A DNA stretch of 64,000 nt from Firmicutes bacterium CAG:534. Lineage in GTDB: Bacteria > Bacillota > Clostridia > Lachnospirales > Lachnospiraceae. The notes under the pieces are model-generated. The model saw nothing but the letters and a program-made list of their open reading frames with translations. It had not been told where the DNA came from and made no database searches. The stretch covers positions 16,471-80,470 of the forward strand of contig FR894525.1 in assembly GCA_000436115.1 (NCBI GenBank), in the 5' to 3' direction. A program made the translations under genes and the position numbers. Positions 60,462 through 64,000 of this stretch are shown piece after piece (positions within the stretch are counted from its first letter, which is position 1; each line of letters opens with the position of its first letter).

Positions 60462-61517
60462 ATGAAAAGAGAACAGACCAGAGAGGTTTTGATCGGGGAC
60501 AGAAAGATCGGAGGAGGAAATCCCATTCTGATCCAGTCCATGACGAATACAAGAACAGAAGATGTACAGGCCACGGTAGAGCAGATCCACAAACTGGAAA
60601 AGGCAGGATGCGAGATCATACGCTGTACCGTTCCTACACTGGAGGCCGCAAGGGCGATCGGTGAGATCAAGAAGCAGATTTCCATTCCCCTGGTGGCAGA
60701 TATTCATTTTGATTATAAAATGGCCATTGCAGCCATGGAAAACGGAGCGGATAAGATCAGGATCAATCCCGGAAACATTGGAGGGGAAGAAAAGGTAGCG
60801 GCTGTGGTTGCCGTGGCCAAGGAACGGAATATCCCTATCCGCGTTGGGGTAAACAGCGGTTCCCTGGAGAAGGAGCTGGTAAATAAATATCATGGCGTAA
60901 CGGCAGAGGGAATTGTGGAGAGCGCACTTGATAAGGTACATATGATCGAAAGGCTGGGATACGAAAATCTGGTGATCAGTATCAAGTCCTCGGATGTTAT
61001 GATGTGTGTAAAAGCCCATGAGCTTCTTTCAAAGGAAACGGATTATCCTCTGCATGTGGGAATTACGGAGTCGGGAACGATCATCAGCGGAAATATTAAA
61101 TCTGCCATAGGCCTTGGACTGATCTTAAATCAGGGGATTGGAGATACGATCCGGGTTTCCCTGACCGGCGACCCGGTAGAGGAGATCAAGTCTGCCAAGC
61201 TGATCTTAAGAACGCTGGGACTTAGAAAGGGCGGGATTGAGGTGGTTTCCTGTCCGACCTGCGGAAGAACCAGGATCGATCTGATCGGTCTTGCCAACCA
61301 GGTAGAAACCATGGCGGCAGAATTCCCACTGGATATTAAGGTTGCAGTCATGGGCTGCGCTGTAAACGGACCGGGAGAGGCAAAGGAAGCAGATATCGGC
61401 ATTGCAGGCGGAGACGGAGAAGGACTTCTGATCAAAAAGGGGCAGATTATCAGGAAAGTCCCGGAGGATCAGCTGCTTGCGGTACTGAGAGAAGAACTGG
61501 AGAATTGGAAGGCATAG
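60462..61517 (+). CDS. ispG: 4-hydroxy-3-methylbut-2-enyl diphosphate synthase IspG
   Basis: The ATG at 60462 follows GGAGG; the frame reaches back to 60429 without support. The 351-residue enzyme has the N-terminal TIM barrel (IQSMTNTRTEDV, VPLVADIHFDYKMA) and C-terminal iron-sulphur site CPTCGRTRIDL with GCAVNGPGEA. It reduces MEcPP in the MEP isoprenoid pathway using a 4Fe-4S cluster. polC starts 3 bases after it. Confidence 0.97.
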   Translation: MKREQTREVLIGDRKIGGGNPILIQSMTNTRTEDVQATVEQIHKLEKAGCEIIRCTVPTLEAARAIGEIKKQISIPLVADIHFDYKMAIAAMENGADKIRINPGNIGGEEKVAAVVAVAKERNIPIRVGVNSGSLEKELVNKYHGVTAEGIVESALDKVHMIERLGYENLVISIKSSDVMMCVKAHELLSKETDYPLHVGITESGTIISGNIKSAIGLGLILNQGIGDTIRVSLTGDPVEEIKSAKLILRTLGLRKGGIEVVSCPTCGRTRIDLIGLANQVETMAAEFPLDIKVAVMGCAVNGPGEAKEADIGIAGGDGEGLLIKKGQIIRKVPEDQLLAVLREELENWKA

Positions 61518-61520
61518 AAA

Positions 61521-64000
61521 ATGACAAAGCAGTTTTTTGAGGTATTCCCGGCGCTGAAGCTGGAGCAAAAAATACAGGAGCTGTTTGAACAGGTAACGGT
61601 GGAGAAGGTTTCTGCCGTCAGGAGCAGGGAGCTGATCCGGGTGACCATTGTCTGCGATTATCTCATTTCCAAGGACACGATCCTTAAGGTGGAAAAGGAG
61701 ATTAAAAAGCAGCTCTTTTCAGCATATCCGGTGATCGTAAAGCTTTATGAAAGATTTCATCTTTCCGGGCAGTATACGCCGGAAAAGCTTATGAATGCCT
61801 ATCGGGAAAGCATCCTTTTAGAACTGCGTGCCTACAGTCCTGTGGAATATAATCTGTTTCGGGGCGCTGACATTTCTTTTCCCTCTGATGGCGTTATGCA
61901 GCTTACAGTGGAAGAAACAGTGATCGCCCATGAAAAAGCCGCAGAAGTGGCCAGGATCCTTGAAAAGATCATGAATGAAAGATGTGGCTTTGGAATTGTC
62001 TGCCACATTGATTATAAGGAAAAAAAGACAGGAAAGTATAAAGAAGAGGATGACCTTATGATCGCCCGGAAGGTGGCTCAGATCGCAGCCACTGCATTTG
62101 GGGGAGAAAGCCCTATAACGGAGGAAGAGGCAGCTCCTGATCTGGTAGAGCCGAAGGCCATGGCTCCTGAAAAGAAGGACGGAAAAGAGGGAGGCTCCCT
62201 TAAGGGGACAGCTGAAAAGGGCAGCACTGTCTCGTTCCGGGGCGAGGAAAAGAAAGGGAAAAAGGGCAGGGATGATTTCAAGCGGGCGGTAAAACGCTCG
62301 GACAATCCTGATGTGATTTACGGAAGAGACTTTGAGGAGGAGGCTATTCCCATTGAAGAAATTTTAGGAGAAATGGGAGAAGTGGTCATCCGTGGGAAGA
62401 TCATTGGCTTTGATTTCCGGGAGATCAAAAACGAGAGAACCATCCTCATGTTTGATGTGACGGATTTTACGGATACCATGACCATAAAGCTGTTTGCCCA
62501 CAATGATCAGGTGGCTGAGCTTAAGGAAGGGATCAAGGTGGGAGCCTTTGTAAAGCTGAAGGGTGTGACCACCATTGATAAGTTTGACAACGAGCTGACT
62601 ATCGGCTCCCTTGCAGGAGTAAAGAAGATCCCGGATTTTACAACCTCCAGAAGCGATCACAGCGCCCATAAAAGAGTGGAGCTGCACTGCCATACCAAGA
62701 TGAGCGATATGGACGGGGTATCGGAGGCAAAGGATATTGTAAAGCGGGCTTATAAATGGGGCCATCCTGCCATTGCCATTACAGATCATGGAGTCGTGCA
62801 GGCCTTTCCGGACGCAAATCACGTCTGGGAGGATCTCTGGAAGGCAGAAAAGGCAAAGAGGATCGAGGCGGGAGACGAAAACCCGGATAAGCAGGATTTC
62901 TTTAAGATCATTTATGGGATGGAGGCCTATCTGGTGGACGATCTGCAGGAGATTGTGACCGGCGAAAAGGGACAGGACTTTTCTTCTGATTTTGTGGTTT
63001 TTGATATTGAGACAACGGGATTTTCCCCTGTCAATAACAAAATCATTGAGATTGGGGCTGTTAAGGTTGAAAAGGGTGTGATCACAGAAAAGTTTTCCAC
63101 TTTTGTAAATCCGGATGTGCCCATTCCCTTTGAAATTGAAAAACTGACCAGCATCAATGACAGCATGGTCATGGATGCACCTATGATAGAAACGGTTCTG
63201 CCGGAATTCCTTTCCTTCTGTGAAGGGGCAGTACTGGTAGCCCATAATGCAAATTTCGATATGAGCTTTATCAAGGAAAATGCGCAAAGACAGGGGCTTT
63301 CCCGGGAATTTACCTATGTGGATACGGTAGGCATTGCAAGAGTGCTGCTGCCTCATCAGGCAAAGCACACACTGGACGCTGTGGCAAAAACCATGGGAGT
63401 TTCCCTGGAAAATCACCACAGGGCGGTGGATGACGCCCAGGCGACAGCGGAGATCTTTGTAAAATTCCTTCCCCTTTTACGCGAAAAGGGAGCAGACACA
63501 CTGGCAAAGGTAAATATTCTGGGGGATTCCAGCCCGGACATCGTGAAGAAGCTGCCCACCTATCATGCCATTATCCTTGCAGAAAATAACATTGGAAGAG
63601 AGAACTTATATACGCTTGTTTCCGCTTCCCATTTGACCTATTACAGTAAAAGGCCCAGAGTTCCCAAAAGCTTTTTGATGAAGCACAGGGAGGGGCTTTT
63701 GCTTGGAAGCGCCTGCGAAGCAGGAGAGCTTTACCGGGCGCTTTTGGACGGAAAGGCGGAGGAAGAGATTGCAAGACTGGTAAATTTTTATGATTATCTG
63801 GAAATCCAGCCTCTTGGAAACAACAAATTTATGATTGCTTCCGAGAGGGTGCGGAATGTCAACAGCATGGAAGACATTATGGAGATCAATAAAAAGATCG
63901 TGGCGCTGGGCGAGGAATTTCATAAGCCGGTGGTAGCGACCTGCGATGTCCATTTTCTGGATCCGGAGGACGAGGTTTATCGAAGGATCATTATGGCGGG
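61521..64000 (+). CDS. polC: DNA polymerase III PolC, N-terminal part, cut by the window edge
   Basis: The frame opens at ATG 61521 behind GGAAGG and stays open to the end: about 826 residues of a usual 1400 or more. The N-terminal domains (about 1-210), an OB-like segment (about 275-365), the first part of the split PHP domain with VELHCHTKMSDMDGV near 387, and the inserted 3'-5' exonuclease (VVFDIETTGF near 491, VAHNANFD, HHRAVDDAQAT) are visible. The polymerase core lies beyond the edge. PolC is the replicative leading-strand enzyme of low-GC Firmicutes. Confidence 0.96.
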   Translation, partial: MTKQFFEVFPALKLEQKIQELFEQVTVEKVSAVRSRELIRVTIVCDYLISKDTILKVEKEIKKQLFSAYPVIVKLYERFHLSGQYTPEKLMNAYRESILLELRAYSPVEYNLFRGADISFPSDGVMQLTVEETVIAHEKAAEVARILEKIMNERCGFGIVCHIDYKEKKTGKYKEEDDLMIARKVAQIAATAFGGESPITEEEAAPDLVEPKAMAPEKKDGKEGGSLKGTAEKGSTVSFRGEEKKGKKGRDDFKRAVKRSDNPDVIYGRDFEEEAIPIEEILGEMGEVVIRGKIIGFDFREIKNERTILMFDVTDFTDTMTIKLFAHNDQVAELKEGIKVGAFVKLKGVTTIDKFDNELTIGSLAGVKKIPDFTTSRSDHSAHKRVELHCHTKMSDMDGVSEAKDIVKRAYKWGHPAIAITDHGVVQAFPDANHVWEDLWKAEKAKRIEAGDENPDKQDFFKIIYGMEAYLVDDLQEIVTGEKGQDFSSDFVVFDIETTGFSPVNNKIIEIGAVKVEKGVITEKFSTFVNPDVPIPFEIEKLTSINDSMVMDAPMIETVLPEFLSFCEGAVLVAHNANFDMSFIKENAQRQGLSREFTYVDTVGIARVLLPHQAKHTLDAVAKTMGVSLENHHRAVDDAQATAEIFVKFLPLLREKGADTLAKVNILGDSSPDIVKKLPTYHAIILAENNIGRENLYTLVSASHLTYYSKRPRVPKSFLMKHREGLLLGSACEAGELYRALLDGKAEEEIARLVNFYDYLEIQPLGNNKFMIASERVRNVNSMEDIMEINKKIVALGEEFHKPVVATCDVHFLDPEDEVYRRIIMA

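Overview
This window looks like the chromosome of a motile, spore-forming member of the Clostridia, most likely a Lachnospiraceae (clostridial cluster XIVa) species. The pointers are a sigma-K-type sporulation factor, CodY, a Bacillus/Clostridium-type fla/che operon with FliY, CheC and CheD, a Gram-positive PolC, and strong AGGAGG ribosome-binding sites with several TTG/GTG starts. The genus is an inference; I could not run a search. Nearly all genes are on the + strand; only mntP is on the - strand. I see no transposase, phage gene, CRISPR array, rRNA or tRNA.

Layout. 1-3052: the end of lepA, then hemW and a sigma-K gene with no pro-sequence. 3064-8398: DNA-uptake and type IV pilus genes (pilT, comM/yifB, dprA, one prepilin, a prepilin peptidase). 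8432-11557: topA and codY, each with a good sigma-A-type promoter; codY also has a CodY-box-like site. 11591-46033: one very long co-directional flagellar and chemotaxis operon, flgB-flgC-fliE-fliF-fliG-fliH-fliI-fliJ-(MotE-like)-fliK-flgD-(flg operon protein)-flgE-flbD-motA-motB-fliL-fliM-fliY-cheY-fliO-fliP-fliQ-fliR-flhB-flhA-flhF-flhG-(PilZ)-cheB-cheA-cheW-cheC-cheD-(small membrane protein)-fliA-(DUF342)-(disordered protein)-(SwrB-like)-(MltG/LysM-like). 46039-47981: rpsB-tsf with a structured leader and a strong terminator. 47998-48820 (- strand): mntP behind a yybP-ykoY (Mn2+) riboswitch. 48896-52957: a sugar-binding-protein-like sensor fused to a GGDEF domain, a membrane-anchored polysaccharide deacetylase, and a bactofilin. 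52971-58096: pyrH-frr-uppS-cdsA-dxr-rseP. 58276-60395: a PP2C phosphatase and a membrane-anchored Ser/Thr kinase separated by overlapping inverted repeats. 60392-64000: ispG and the first part of polC, which runs off the window.

How the genes work together. The central operon encodes the rod, MS ring, C ring, export gate, hook, stator, sigma-28 and most of the chemotaxis core. Filament genes, flgM and cheR are not in the window and must lie elsewhere. A sigma-28-type element precedes fliK and a weaker one overlaps the flgB promoter region, suggesting feedback from FliA onto its own operon. The gene order dprA-topA-codY-fla/che-rpsB-tsf-pyrH-frr-uppS-cdsA-dxr-rseP-polC matches the Bacillus subtilis chromosome with insertions and losses, so the window is mostly ancestral Firmicutes backbone. 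The less described parts are the uncharacterised genes flanking fliA, the methionine-rich linker in FliY, the receiver-less CheB, the sensor-GGDEF protein and the structured leader before the kinase.
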